From Tolypeutes matacus (lineage: Eukaryota; Chordata; Mammalia; Cingulata; Chlamyphoridae), in the NCBI GenBank assembly GCA_026826555.1, contig JAKSZT010053883.1:31043282-31107281 (forward strand): a stretch of 64,000 nucleotides of DNA. Reading direction: 5' to 3'. A program made the translations under genes and the position numbers. Positions 43,901 through 54,468 of this stretch are shown piece after piece; positions within the stretch are counted from its first letter, which is position 1, and the number at the start of each line of letters is the position of its first letter. The notes beneath the pieces were generated by a model. That model was not told the origin of the DNA and made no database searches. It saw only the letters and a program-made list of their open reading frames with translations.

Positions 43901-44214
43901 GGCAGCCCCAGACAGGCCTGCCAGGGGCCAGGGCAAAGTCATGCAAACTGCCATCTGTCTGTCCCTCCAGTAACTGAAAGGTCTATTCCCTTCCAGGCCA
44001 CAGACAGGACACTGTGGTACCCCAAGGCCAGCATGGTGGGAGCAGCAGCAGGGGGGAGCCCAGCACCTCTCGGCTGCAGCCCTAGACCAGGGGCACAGCC
44101 TGAGAAGGGCCTGGGGAGGCAGCCTAGGGAGGCCTGCCCAAGGGTGAGCTGACTCCAAAGCTACATGGGAGGACCGAGACCTTGAACCTGCCCAGGAACC
44201 CCATTCATAGGCAT

Positions 44215-44690
44215 ACATACACACAATACACTACACACCCCACACATACAGGCACCCCTGGTCACCCCACCCAGTGGAAGATGTATATACCACAAACACA
44301 CGCATGATGCCTGTCTCCCCCACACTTCACAGCCCATCCAGCCCAATACCCCATTGTACCAGCCACCCCCTTCCCCTGGCAAGTGATCCCACCCACACAA
44401 AATCCATTGTCCACCGCACCTGAAACATGCAGACTTCATATACTCAGTCTAATGCACACCCCCACCCAGACACACACCTCATTCACCAACCACACCAAAC
44501 ACAATGCATGCTCCATGCACACGAACATCGACTGTACCACTAAAGCACACAAGCAACACACAAACCCAGTACACACCACCCACCCTTTGTACATATAAAC
44601 TTGGCCTGCCGCACCACAAACATACATGCAGGTGCCCACACACACACACCACCCAGTACACAAAATGCACACCACTCAACCAAAGGCTGA
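44215..44690. repeat. Degenerate CA-rich tandem region
   Basis: Interrupted ACAC/CACA runs over nearly 500 bp, similar in texture to 31935-32445. Confidence 0.82.
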
Positions 44691-45573
44691 GTGAGGCCAA
44701 GGGCTGAGGGGGGTTGAAATCCCACCCAAACTCTGCTCCCAAAGCCGTGTGTCCACAGGGCTGGGGCTGCCTGGACAGACGGCTTTTCCTAATTCTCAAA
44801 AAGGCAGTATATAGGCCTTGCAGAACGAGCTGAAATTCTTAAGCTGAATAATGCCTGATAGAGTCTTGTCTTTGTAACCACATCTTTCTAAGTTAACCCC
44901 TTCCCCAGAGTGAGTGGCAATGCACCTCCAATTATAAACGACAGGAAAACTCTGATATCAAAGGCAACTCAAAGTTAAAATGTATGTTATGCTCCGTGCA
45001 TGCAATAAATCTCTTTTTTTTTCCCATAAGCAGATACACCTTTTTAACTAACAGAATATCAGACACCCCTCTCCATTAAATAAATTTTGGCCAAATATTT
45101 AAAGAATACTGATACAATAATCGGCCCGCCTAGAGGTCCTCGTGTCTCCATCTGGCCCTGCTTAGCTCAGGTACCTCCTACGCCTTTCCAGGACGGTGGG
45201 TGGGGAGGGGACCAGGGCCTGGCGCACCCTCAGGGTCACAGTGCCCTGGGCTGGCTGCACCAACCTCGAGGAGGTTCCCACCAGCAAGACAGGCCGCCCG
45301 CCTGGGGGCCAAAACTGTGCCCGGAGGGGCTGCGCTGGCTTTTTCTAAGCCCACACTTGACTCTGTCCACACAAAGCTCACCTGTGTGATCCTTGGGAAG
45401 GCTGCACGGGAGCAGCATATCCATCAGACTGGAAGGAGAGGAAGCAAGAAGAAAAACCCTTCAGACGGCTGGAACTGCAAACCCGTCACTGGCTCCGAAA
45501 GACCCGAGAACACGGGCACACCCAGGCGAGGCCAGAGACAGCCACACGGCGAAACGCTGGCCACAGAGACATG
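44691..45573. other. Unique sequence; AT-rich part 44810-45130
   Basis: 44810-45130 has 'CCAATTATAAACG', 'CCATTAAATAAATTTTGG' and 'GATACAATAATCGG', a weak enhancer-like texture. The rest is GC-rich and featureless. Confidence 0.35.
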
Positions 45574-45700
45574 GTGTACACAGAGACACACGTGCAGGCA
45601 CAGGGACACACGTGTACAGAGACGTGTACACAGAGACACACACACAGGCACAGGGACACACGTGTACAGAGACGTGTACACAGACACACGTGTACACAGG
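45574..45700 (+). repeat. Minisatellite, 50-bp unit, about 2.5 copies
   Basis: Unit 1 (45574-45623) and unit 2 (45624-45673) start 'gtgtacacagagacacac' and end 'acgtgtacagagac'. They differ only in the stretch around 'cgtgcag' versus 'cacacag'. A shorter third copy follows. Palindromic ACACGTGT cores recur within each unit. Confidence 0.85.
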
Positions 45701-46000
45701 GATGGGTCACAGCCGTGAGCACGGAGCCACACACGTGTACCCCAACACATACGCTCAGGCGCAGACGCCATTACTCAGGCAAAAAGCCTGCAGGCCATGC
45801 AGACAGAACAGCCCCCAGGTTCCTGCGCGTGCCCCTCTCTCAGCCCCAAGGCGTCCTGTCAGAAGCAAAGGGCCCTGCGACCCAGTCCTGTGACTGTCAT
45901 GGTCACGAGGTGTAAGTGACTCAGACCTACCGCACAGGAGGGAAAAGAGGGCCCTGAGCTGGGTCCGTTCTTGCTCTCAAATCCCTGCAGCCAGGTAAGT

Positions 46001-46125
46001 CAGGGGGCATTAGAATCACCAAGGGAGAATTTTCAAATGACCGATGCCTGGGCCCCACCCCCGACATTCCCATCCAGCTGGCCCGCGGTAGGCATCAAGC
46101 CTGGGAGGGCTTCTAACACCCCGCA
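46001..46125 (+). mobile_element. MER5A/B-like hAT MITE fragment
   Basis: 'gcattagaatcaccaaggg', 'gcctgggccccacccccgac' and 'gcaggtgagtctaacg' in MER5 order. Confidence 0.65.
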
Positions 46126-46149
46126 GGTGAGTCTAACGTATTTCTAGGC

Positions 46150-46530
46150 TTGAAAATTACTGACGTCCCCCCGACCCCCGGCAGCTGGCCTCTGGTCCCG
46201 AGGGTCCCTGTATCCTCGGTCTCGGCAGGACTCCCTCACAGACGAGGCCCTGAGGGTGTGAAGGTGCCCTTCCCGCCCCAACACCCTGGGTCCGAGTCCC
46301 CGCAGCGCAGCCGGCGGCTTGGCGGGGGTGGGCGTGCCCGTCCGCGCACTGCGGCTGCCCCCTGCTGGCCAGCGCCGGCCGTGCCCCGCTGCCTCCGCGG
46401 CCCCGGGCTGAGGTGCTGGGGGAACCGCCAGGGCAGGGGCCTGGAGAGAGGTCGCCAAACCCTCAGCTCTGCGCCCTCCTGCTGTGCCCCAGCCCCCACC
46501 ACCCCCCCCCACACACACACACACACACCC
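46150..46530. promoter_or_regulatory. GC-rich, CpG-retaining block with an (AC)n at its right edge
   Basis: CpGs are frequent from about 46155 to 46400 ('gggcgtgcccgtccgcgcac', 'gcgccggccgtgccccgc', 'ctccgcggccccggg'). The (AC)n tract lies at about 46508-46529. It may be a small CpG island or an insulator neighbourhood. No transcription start or exon can be shown. Confidence 0.4.
46350..46375 (-). promoter_or_regulatory. Candidate CTCF binding site
   Basis: 'GCCCCCTGCTGGC' at 46357-46369 fits every position of the CTCF core as read on the minus strand (CCASYAGRKGGC class) within 'TGCCCCCTGCTGGCCAG'. The motif definition is established knowledge. Occupancy is inferred. Confidence 0.6.
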
Positions 46531-46874
46531 TGCTCGGGCCTGGGCGAGCAGAGTCGCCCAGTACCAATCAATAGCCTGAAAGCTGACCTAGGCGGCCAGG
46601 GCTGGCAGCTGGGGCCAGAGAGAAAGTGAGGAAGGCAACAGGGGAGGTGCCTTCCATCCTGTCCTTTATGAGAATTCCCTGTTTATGTGTCTGCTCCCCA
46701 CACCAGACTGGGAGTTTCCAAGGGCAGGGGCCAGGGGCCTGGAATCAATGAAGGAAGGAAGCCCTCTCCTGCCCAGTCCGTTGGGAGCTCTCCCTCCTCT
46801 GGTTCCACCACACCCATGAGCAGAGTCCCTCACTCAGAGGAGCAATTCCTGGGGCAAGAAAGAGAATAAGAGTA
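46531..46874. other. Unique sequence
   Basis: Nothing recognised. Confidence 0.4.
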
Positions 46875-47095
46875 ATTAAAACACTAATAATACACTTATT
46901 GAGTGCCAAATGTATATTCTGTTTCAAGTGCTGTACATATATTAGTTCATTTCACCCTCACAATAATATTACCTACATTTTAGAGTGGAGAAAACTAAGG
47001 CACAGAGAGTTTAAGTAACTTGCCTGAACTCACACAGCCAGTAAGTCCAGAGATGGGATTCTGCCCAGGAGTCCACTCCAGAGGCCACACTGTTC
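46875..47095 (-). repeat. MIR SINE
   Basis: 'cacttattgagtgccaaatg', 'tattagttcatttcaccctc', 'aactaaggcacagagagttt' and 'aacttgcctgaactcacac' in antisense order. Confidence 0.87.
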
Positions 47096-47510
47096 ACCAC
47101 ACTTCCCATACCAGGGAAGAGAATGTTGGCTGAGAACCTGTGTCCACTCTGGGCCCAGGCCTCCTGGGGGCCTCCTGTGGAATGCTGGAAGGGCTTTTCC
47201 AGGGGAGGCCAGGCAGCTCTCCCCATTCCACAGCTCTAGGGCCGCAGCTTCTTTCACTTCCTTCTTAATTTTTCTGACAAGAACAGATGCCACTGCAGCT
47301 GACAACCAGCCTGTCGGTGTGAACGGGAAGGCAGATGCAGCCCTTGTTTGTCTGGTGAGAAAATAGAATTGGACAAGTAGGCAGCTGAGCTTCAGGAGAC
47401 CCGGAGGATCCCAGGGCCGTGGCAGGAGTGGGAAGGCTCCTGGCAGGGACGGGGACCGGACTGGGGACCCAAGATGCCCAAAAATCCTTGGGTACAACCC
47501 CTGCGTCTAG
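47096..47510. other. Unique sequence
   Basis: No supported feature. Confidence 0.4.
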
Positions 47511-47645
47511 TACTCCCTCCCTCCCTCCCTCCCTTCTTCCCTTCCTTCCTTCTTTCCTTCTTTCTTTCCTTCCTTCCCTCCTTTCTTTCCTTCCTTTTCT
47601 CCTTCCTTCCTTCCTTCCCTCCTTCCTTTCATTTTTCCTTCTATC
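47511..47645. repeat. (CCTT/CTTT/CCCT)n pyrimidine microsatellite
   Basis: An uninterrupted C/T tract of about 130 bp, 'ctccctccctccctccc' passing into 'ttccttccttctttcc'. It is a strand-asymmetric tract capable of triplex formation. Confidence 0.95.
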
Positions 47646-47647
47646 CA

Positions 47648-47800
47648 GGCTTGTTGAGCAGCTACCGTGAACCTGCCCCCTGCCGAATACTGGAAACACA
47701 AGGATGAAGCAGTCACTACCCATGCCCACAAGGAGCTCCCAGACTGGAGAAACAGACAGAGACAGAAGGTTGAAGTCTGGCATTGAGTGCTCTGATGGAG
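47648..47800 (+). repeat. L2 3' fragment
   Basis: 'cttgttgagcagctaccg', 'atactggaaacacaaggatg' and 'cacaaggagctcccagactg' in sense order. Confidence 0.65.
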
Positions 47801-47809
47801 CTGAACTCT

Positions 47810-48000
47810 AAGGCCCAGATGTCTGGGTTCCAGTAAGCTTCTGCCTCTTGCAAGCTGTGTGAATTGCACAAGGTACCTAAGTTCCTCATCTGCAGAATGG
47901 GATGCTAATGACACCCACACCTTGGGCTCGTTAGAAGAATTAAACAAGTTAATACCTATGAAGCACTTCAAAACAGCATCTGGCACACAGTAAGCTCCTT
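47810..48000 (+). repeat. MIR SINE
   Basis: 'gatgtctgggttccagtaag', 'caagctgtgtgaattgcac', 'gttcctcatctgcagaatgg' and 'catctggcacacagtaagc' in order. Confidence 0.85.
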
Positions 48001-48639
48001 CTCCCCATGTCCAGCAACATGGGAATAATAGCCCCTCACAATCCCCACGGGGCCTTTTGCTCCTCTTGGTTGCCCTTACTCCTGTATTGTTCCTTGAACC
48101 CCCTCATAACCCAAAAGTGCCCCCCTGAGATCTAACTGCCATTCGTTCTGTTGCAAGGCTCTTCTTATGATCCACAGCAGATATTAGCATGTACTGGGCT
48201 CCACACTGAGCTCACCCCCACCTCTGCCTTAGCCTGCTGGAAGGGGACCCTGATGACTCTGAGACCCAGTCTTGAAAGGGGGTAAGACCTGCTGGAGTGA
48301 AACAGCTCTCTTCCCCCAAATCAGATGTGTCTGCCTCACCTGTTACACAGGTCTGGGGTGGTAAGTGACACCCCTGACCAGAAGGCTGCCCCACAGCTGG
48401 CTTTTTGGTTAGACAGTTCTTCCTGACAGCTGGCCTCAGACTCTCCAGCTGCAGAGCCAACGGTCATGTTCCAATAGAGGAGAGGACAGTTGGGAATTAT
48501 TTGCCAGAGGATGTTCTTTCTGACTCAGTCCAGCAGCCTACAATCCCAGGTAGCAAAGTAACAAGACCAAGTAGTTGGGGCACACTTTGGTCTTAGCAAG
48601 CCCCTCATATAGGAACTCACAGCTTCTGGTAAATCAAAT
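48001..48639. other. Unique sequence up to the L1 stack
   Basis: No repeat recognised. The exact left border of the old L1 could lie anywhere from about 48520 to 48640. Confidence 0.4.
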
Positions 48640-50225
48640 AGCAGAGTAAGATGCTCCAGGGTACAGTTCCCCCACAGAATCTTTGAACAACTAGCAACAT
48701 CTGGCAGAGCCATGTTCCTCAAAACTACACAAAACAGGTATAGGGTTGCAGTAACTGGGCAGACATCAGATCAAGAAAATGAGCTTTAAAAAATGGTAAG
48801 AAAAGTTCATGGTGCCTTGCTGGTCCCTCCTCCAACCCCTCCCTGGCACAGTGTTGAGCCAGCCTGTGCTCCCATTGTGGGTCCCTGGCCCTATTCAGGA
48901 GGGAGAAGAATAACTCCTATGCACATATTGGGATGCCTCTATGTTAGTGCCAGTCTATTGGGTGGCAGCCTGAAAGACTCAACCAGGAGGCTCCTCTGGG
49001 GCTTGCCCTCCCAGAACAGTCCTGCAGGCAGAAGCAGCTTGAAGACAGCTAAAACAATGTAAGAAGTAATTAAGTCAAAGTATCTGGGGCATAAGATTGC
49101 CTGATTTAAGTCATATAATAGAGTACTTAGAAGTAGAAAAAGTCTATTTCACTGAGAATAGAAGGGGCATTCAAATTCTTGTAAATGGGGCAATTCCTAA
49201 GGCTACCAGTAAGCACAAGTCCAAGACAAGACACAGACTCAAAAAGGATGGAGAGGACCCTTTACTTCACATTTGCCTCGAGCTGATCTTCTTTATAGGA
49301 GGCTAACCTTGAAAGGAGTGCACCAGCCAATACAGAGCAGATTTGCAAAGACAGCAAAAGGTGGTTTTTGGATTGGTTTGTTTGTTTTTGTTAGCTCCTA
49401 GCACTCAGATCCCAACTTAAGGAATAGACAGATCAGGGACTAAACCCAGAGTTAACACTTTAAAATATAAAAATGCACAGTGTACAACAAAAGATTACAA
49501 ACCAAGAAACAGGAAATGATGACCCATCCAAAGGAACAAGATAAAAATCCAGAAGCCATCAACAAAGAAGACTAGACTTTGGACATACTGGGGAAAGACT
49601 TCTAAAAACACTGATCCTCAATATGCTCAAGGAATTAAAGGAAAACACAGAGAAACAAATAAAAGATGTCAGGAAACCAATGAATGAACAATATGAGACT
49701 CTCAATAAATAAATAAAAATTTTAAAGGAACCAAACAGAAATTCTGTATTGAAGACCACAATAGGTGAAATGAAAATTTCCTTAGAGGATTTCAACAGTA
49801 GTTTGAAGCTGGTAGAAGAAAGAATCAGTCAACTTGAAGACAAGACAATTGAAATGATTCAGGCTTGAGGACCAGAAAGAAAAAAGTGAACAGAGCTTAG
49901 TGAGACCAGTGGGACACCATCATGCTACCAATCTATGCATCATGGAAGTCCTGGAAGGAGGAAAAAGAAAGGGATAAAAGGAATATTCAAAGAAATGATG
50001 GCAGAAAATTTCCCAAATTTAATGAAAGACATGAATATGCACACTCAAGAAACCAACAAACCCCAAACAGTATAACTCAAAGAGACCCATGCCCAGACAC
50101 ATAGTAGTCAAACTGTTGAATGCCAAAGACATTCTGCTAGAATGTCTGAAAACTGCTAGAAAAAAAAGCAACATGTTATGTACAAAAGAGTCCCAATAAA
50201 ATTAAAGTGTCAATTTCTCATCAGC

Positions 50226-50350
50226 TGTGTGGAGAGAGTATGGTCTACAATGTGAACTATGGTCCATGCTTAGTGGCAAAGCAGGTGATGTGCCACATTA
50301 ATGAAAGTTGTGGGGAGGAATGTAACATTTATGTAATCTAAGCATCTTTT
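50226..50350 (+). mobile_element. Short L1/HAL1-like 3'-UTR scrap
   Basis: 'ctacaatgtgaactatggtc', 'catgcttagtggcaaagc' and 'aacatttatgtaatctaagc' match parts of the insertion at 61124-61779. It sits in place of a few bases of ORF1, between 'tttctcatcag' and 'agtgggatgaaat'. Confidence 0.65.
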
Positions 50351-50475
50351 AAAATAGGTGAGAAAGGAGTGGGATGAAATATTTGAAGTGCTAAAGACAA
50401 TGATTGCCAACCAAGAATTTTATATATGTTGAGACTCTTTCAAAAATGAGAGTGAGATTAAGATATTCCCGATAA

Positions 50476-50610
50476 GGCCCCGGGTTCGGTTCCCGGGGCC
50501 TCCTGGTGAAGGCAAGCCCGCCCGCGCGGCGTGGTTAGTTGACCCAGCGAGCACAAGCAGCAAGGGGGGGATAAATGAATAAATAAATAAAATCTTTAAA
50601 ATATATATAT
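50476..50610 (+). mobile_element. 5'-truncated DAS-type SINE
   Basis: It starts exactly at 'GGCCCCGGGTTCGG', so it lacks the A box, and continues to the end of the body plus an (AT)-rich tail. 'atattcccgataa' (left) and 'atattcccagataa' (right) are its target-site duplication. It is otherwise the same young subfamily as 1087. Confidence 0.9.
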
Positions 50611-51299
50611 ATATTCCCAGATAAACAAAAGCTGAGGGAGTTCATCACCACTGGACCTGCCCTACAAGCAATGCTAAAGGGAGTTCTTCTGACTGAAAGA
50701 AAAGGACAGGAGACAGTAGATCTAAGTAATATAAAGAAATAAAGACCTCCTCTTGAGGTAACAATATGGGTAATTATAAATTCCAGTATTATTGTATTGC
50801 ATTTTTTATATGTAACTCCAGTTTTTACTTCTTACAAGTTCTAAAATGCAAATGCTTAACAGGTAATGAAAAGAAGGAGGAGCCAAGATGGCAGCAGAGT
50901 AAGGAGCTCCAAGAGTCAGCTCATCCTATAATGCAGTTAGTAATCACCCAGAGCTATCTAAATCACCTGTTTGGGGGACCCAGGAGACCAGAAGAGCACC
51001 CTGAAACATCCTTGGTAGAACAGAAGGGGGAGACTGCCCATCTGTGTGAAGATTCATGAGTAGAGCACTCCATGCTGTGGAAGCCAGACCCCATGCCCCA
51101 TTGGCAGCTCAAGCCGCCTTGCTTGCCATTCCCTGGCTGGAGTTGGAAGCTCCATTTCCCAAAAATAAGGGAGGAAAAGACAGTCAGGCACAGATTTCAG
51201 CTACAGATTAGTAAATTCGGCTGGCTGAAGTCCAGTCCTAAGACCAGCTAAAGTTTGGACATTTCCATGTCAGGAAAGAGGCTGATAGCCTCCGTTTTA

Positions 51300-51965
51300 A
51301 CACTGCCCCTGGCACGAGGGAAAGTAGGGCTGATTGAAAATCACAGTGAAGGTAGGGACTGACTTCTTTCCACCCAAGTTGGATTGCAGCCACAGCCTAG
51401 GAACCAGCCCTGCCTCTGGCAGGGAGGAAGCTGGGGGAAACTGCACCAGCCTCTCTGTGTAACTGCAGGGGCTTTCGGCCCACACAGACTGGATTGCTGA
51501 CACATCTGTGGCTCTATCCCCACTCCCCATAGGTTTCCTCACACCCTCCAGGCAATTGCAGTCACACAGATTAGATTTGCAGGGCACACTGGAGGTTCCA
51601 TTCTTGCCCCTGGTGGGGGAGGAAGAGGGCCAGTGCTTCATCAGTCTACCTGGGCAACTGCAGTCAGTTTTGACTTGCACGGCTTAGTTTGCTGCCCACA
51701 CCTGCAGCTCCATGCCTGCCCCAGGCAGGGGAGGAAGGGACATGGAGCTTCATCAGTCTCTCCAGGGAAATACAAATGGTCTTGGCCTGCACAGCTGGGA
51801 TTACTACACATGGCTGCAGCTCAATCCCTAGCTCTGGCATGGGAGAAAGGTAGGAGAAGCTTCATCATTTCTTGGGGCAACACAGGCAACTTCAGCCTCC
51901 ATGGCTTACTATATCAACCACATCCTCAGCTCCTATTCCATGACCAGCAAGGGAGAAAGGTCAAG
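51300..51965 (+). repeat. Tandem ~112-bp units in the L1 5' UTR
   Basis: The marker 'ctgcagctccatgcctgccc' and its variants recur at about 51391, 51506, 51590, 51702, 51814 and 51923. Companion markers also recur at matching spacing: 'gggaggaag' just after, 'cttcatcagtctctcc' further on, then 'aactgcag'. Units are 110-115 bp, one shortened to about 84. The arrangement is reminiscent of the promoter monomers of rodent L1. It produces a spurious 144-codon frame. Confidence 0.75.
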
Positions 51966-52139
51966 AAACACATGAAAAAGAACTGGCAAACACAAGCCAC
52001 TATAAAGTTCCAGATTAAGTTGAGCCAAGTATCAAAGAGAGGCTGTAGCACAAAGCCAATCAAATAGAAAGCCCTAGATTAAAGAGAAAAAAGGGGCCAA
52101 GAATAAGTACACCTAGTAAATCAGATGCCAAGTCACCAA

Positions 52140-53090
52140 CAAAAAATTACAATCCATACAAAGAAACAGGAAGATATGGCACAGTCAGAGGAACAAACTA
52201 AGTCTCCAGATGACATAAAGGAGTTGAAACAACTAATCATAAATGTTCAAATATCCTTAATAAGTTCGATGAGATGGCTAAAGAAATTAAGGATATAAAG
52301 GAGACACTGGGGTGAGCACAAGAAGAATTTGAAAGCATACATAGAAAAATAGCAGATCTTATGGGAATGAAAGGCATGATAAACGAAATTTAAAATACAC
52401 TGGAGGCATATAACAGCAGATTTGAAGAGGAAGAAGAAAGGATTGGTGAGCTTGAAGACAGGGCCTCTGAAAGCAAACACACAAAAGAACAGATAAAGAA
52501 AGGAATGGAAAAAACTTGAACAGGGTCTCAGAGAACTAAATGACAGCAAGAGATGTACAAGCATACATGTCATGGATGTCCCAGAAGGAAAAGAGAAGAG
52601 AAAAGGGGCAGATGGAATATTTAAGGAAATAATGGTAGAAATTTTCCCAACCCTATTGAAGGACATAGATATCTATGTCCAAGAAACACAACGTATTCCC
52701 ATCCAAAATATCTGAATAGACCTATGCCAAAACACATACTAATCAGAATGTCAAATGCCAAAGATAAAGACAAACTCCTGAGAGCAGCAAGAGAAAAGCG
52801 ATTCATCACATACAAGGGATGTCCAATAAAATTAAATGCTGATTTCTCATCAGAAACCATGGAGACAAGAAGGCAGTGATACGATATACTGAAAGAGAAA
52901 AACTGCCAGCCAAGAATTGTACCTCTGACAAGATTGTATTTCAAAAATGAGGGTGAGTTTTTAATATTCACAGATAAACAGAAATTGAGAAAGTTTGTAA
53001 CAAAGAGACTGACTTTGCAGGAAATACTAAAGGGAGTGCTACAGACTGAAAAGAAAAGACAGGGGAGAGAAGTTTGGAAGAGAGTCTAGA
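52140..53090 (+). pseudogene. Relic of L1 ORF1 of the second L1
   Basis: A possible start is 'gatatggcacagtcagagg' near 52172. The coiled-coil part includes 'gaggagttgaaac'-like and 'ggagacactgg' segments; the conserved C-terminal part includes 'cacagataaacagaaattga' and 'ggaaatactaaagggagtgc'. An in-frame stop near 52310 and further shifts break it. Intact L1 ORF1 proteins are about 340 residues; here no frame of that size remains. Confidence 0.72.
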
Positions 53091-53138
53091 AATGAAGATT
53101 ACATCCATAAAAATTACTAAAAATATCAAAAGAGTGGT

Positions 53139-53689
53139 TCTATTAGTCAGCCAAAGGGGTGCTAATGTAAAATACCAAAAATGGGTTGGTCTTTATAAAG
53201 GGTATTTATTTGGGGTAGAAGTCCACAGATACCAGGCCATAAAGCATTAAGTTTCTTCTCTCATTAAAGTCCATTGCCACGTGTTGGAGCAAGACAGCTG
53301 CCGACATTTGCCAGGGTTCAGGCTTCTTGGGTTCCTCTCTTCCCGGGGCTGCATTTCTCTCCGGGCTTAGTTCTTCTGGTCCCTCCACAAGGTCAGCTGT
53401 AGACTATCAGGCGAACAGCTCACTCCTCTTCTCCTGGGGCCTTCTTTCCAACATGAAAACTCCAACATCAAAACTGCTCCTCAAAAACTGCTGCAACTCT
53501 GTTCTTTGTGATGCCTTTTATATTCGATTCCCCCACCCACCAAGGGGTGGGGCTCAACGCCCTACTGACGTGGCCCAGTCAACGCCCTAATCATAACTTA
53601 ATCATGTCCAGATTAACAGATCAGGTTACAAGCATGATCCAATTATATTTTTGGAATCCATAATTAGATCAAATTGCCAAACGGCTACA
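53139..53689 (-). mobile_element. Solo LTR, armadillo-lineage MaLR/ERVL-like family, copy 3
   Basis: On the minus strand it begins TGTAGCCGTTTGGCAA and ends GGCTGACTAATAGA. A perfect 5-bp duplication GTGGT flanks it (53134-53138 and 53690-53694), interrupting L1 between ORF1 and ORF2. It contains 'ttggtattttacattagcac' and the 'taccccaaataaataccc' poly-A region, as in copies 1 and 2. No genes. Confidence 0.8.
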
Positions 53690-53705
53690 GTGGTGAAAGC
53701 AACAT

Positions 53706-54468
53706 ATGGCAGATAAAAACTCAAAGATCAAGATGGGTGAAGTAAGACCTGTGTTTACAGTAATAACATTGAATATTAATGGATTAAACTCCCCAAGCAA
53801 AAGACACAGACTGGTGGAATGGATAAGAAAATATAAACTATATACATGCTGTCTACAAGAGGCTCACCTAGACTCAAGGATACAAATAGATTGAAAATGA
53901 AAGGCTGGAAAAATATATTCCATACATGCAGTAACCAAAAAAAAAAAAAAAAAAAGCTGGAGTAGATATACTTATATCAGATGAAATAGACTTTAAAAGC
54001 AAAGCTTTTATTAGAGACAAGGAAGGTCATTATATACTAATCAAAAGGGCAATTCACCAGGAGGAAATAACAATCATAAATGTATATGCACCTAACCAGG
54101 ATGCCCCCAAATTACATGAGGCAAACACTGGCAAAACTGGAGGGAGAAATAGAAATCTCTACACTAATAGTTGGAGACTTCACTATACCACTCTCAGCAT
54201 TGGACAGAATTTCTGGGCAGAGGATCAATAAAGAAACAGAAAGCTTGAATAATATGGTAAACATACTAGACCTAATAGACCTATACAGAACATTGCAGCC
54301 CAAAACAGCAGGATATACATTCTTCTCAAATGCTCATGGATATTTCTCCAGAGTAGACAATATGTTGGGCCACAAAGCAGATCTCAATAAATATAAAAAG
54401 ATCAAAATTATGCAAAGCATTTTCTCTGATCATAATGGAATAACATTGGAAATCAACAACAGGCAGAG
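53706..54468 (+). pseudogene. Relic of L1 ORF2, endonuclease domain
   Basis: ORF2 of L1 encodes an AP-type endonuclease followed by a reverse transcriptase. The start at 53706 gives an ORF2-like N-terminus with the motif TLNINGLNSPSKRHR and CLQEAH, the usual beginning of the endonuclease. A second piece (54080-54468) shows GDFTIPLSALDR and the C-terminal SDHNGI, which contains the catalytic Ser-Asp-His region. GDFN is changed to GDFT, altering a conserved Asn. A stop at 53892 and an A-run separate the two pieces. Inactive. Confidence 0.82.

Larger units (their letters stand above)
49490..50750 (+). pseudogene. Relic of L1 ORF1 (RNA-binding protein) of the old L1
   Basis: Recognisable pieces of L1 ORF1, the trimeric RNA-binding chaperone protein of the retrotransposon particle: a coiled-coil-encoding stretch with 'aaggaattaaaggaaaacac', then the RRM/C-terminal region ('agaaatgatggcagaaaatt', 'gtcaaactgttgaatgccaa', 'ccagataaacaaaagctgag', 'gcaatgctaaagggagttct'). 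Stops, frameshifts and two insertions destroy the frame; the longest surviving run is about 60 codons. It cannot make a functional protein. Confidence 0.75.
48640..50873 (+). mobile_element. Old L1 (L1M-type), 5' UTR and ORF1 region
   Basis: 5' UTR segments ('gtaagatgctccagggtac', 'gcagacatcagatcaagaaa', 'gcctgtgctcccattgtggg', 'cttgccctcccagaacagtc') are followed by a broken ORF1 (from about 49490) and the start of the inter-ORF segment ('gggtaattataaattccagt'). It stops at 50873, where a second L1 begins, and resumes at 60290. A 3'-UTR-like scrap (about 50226-50350) and a truncated SINE (50476-50610) interrupt ORF1. It is older than everything inserted in it. Confidence 0.8.

Noticed and set aside
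43436..44224. 262-codon open frame on the minus strand, the longest in the window
   Set aside because: It runs antisense through an L2 fragment and GC-rich DNA, and its Pro/Ser/Leu/Cys-rich composition is typical of chance frames. No family recognised.
45574..45700. Regularly spaced repeat that could be mistaken for a CRISPR array
   Set aside because: Units are directly abutting with no unique spacers, and the sequence is mammalian. It is a minisatellite.
47265..47783. 172-codon minus-strand frame rich in Arg, Glu, Lys and Gly
   Set aside because: It translates the pyrimidine microsatellite at 47511-47645; low complexity only.
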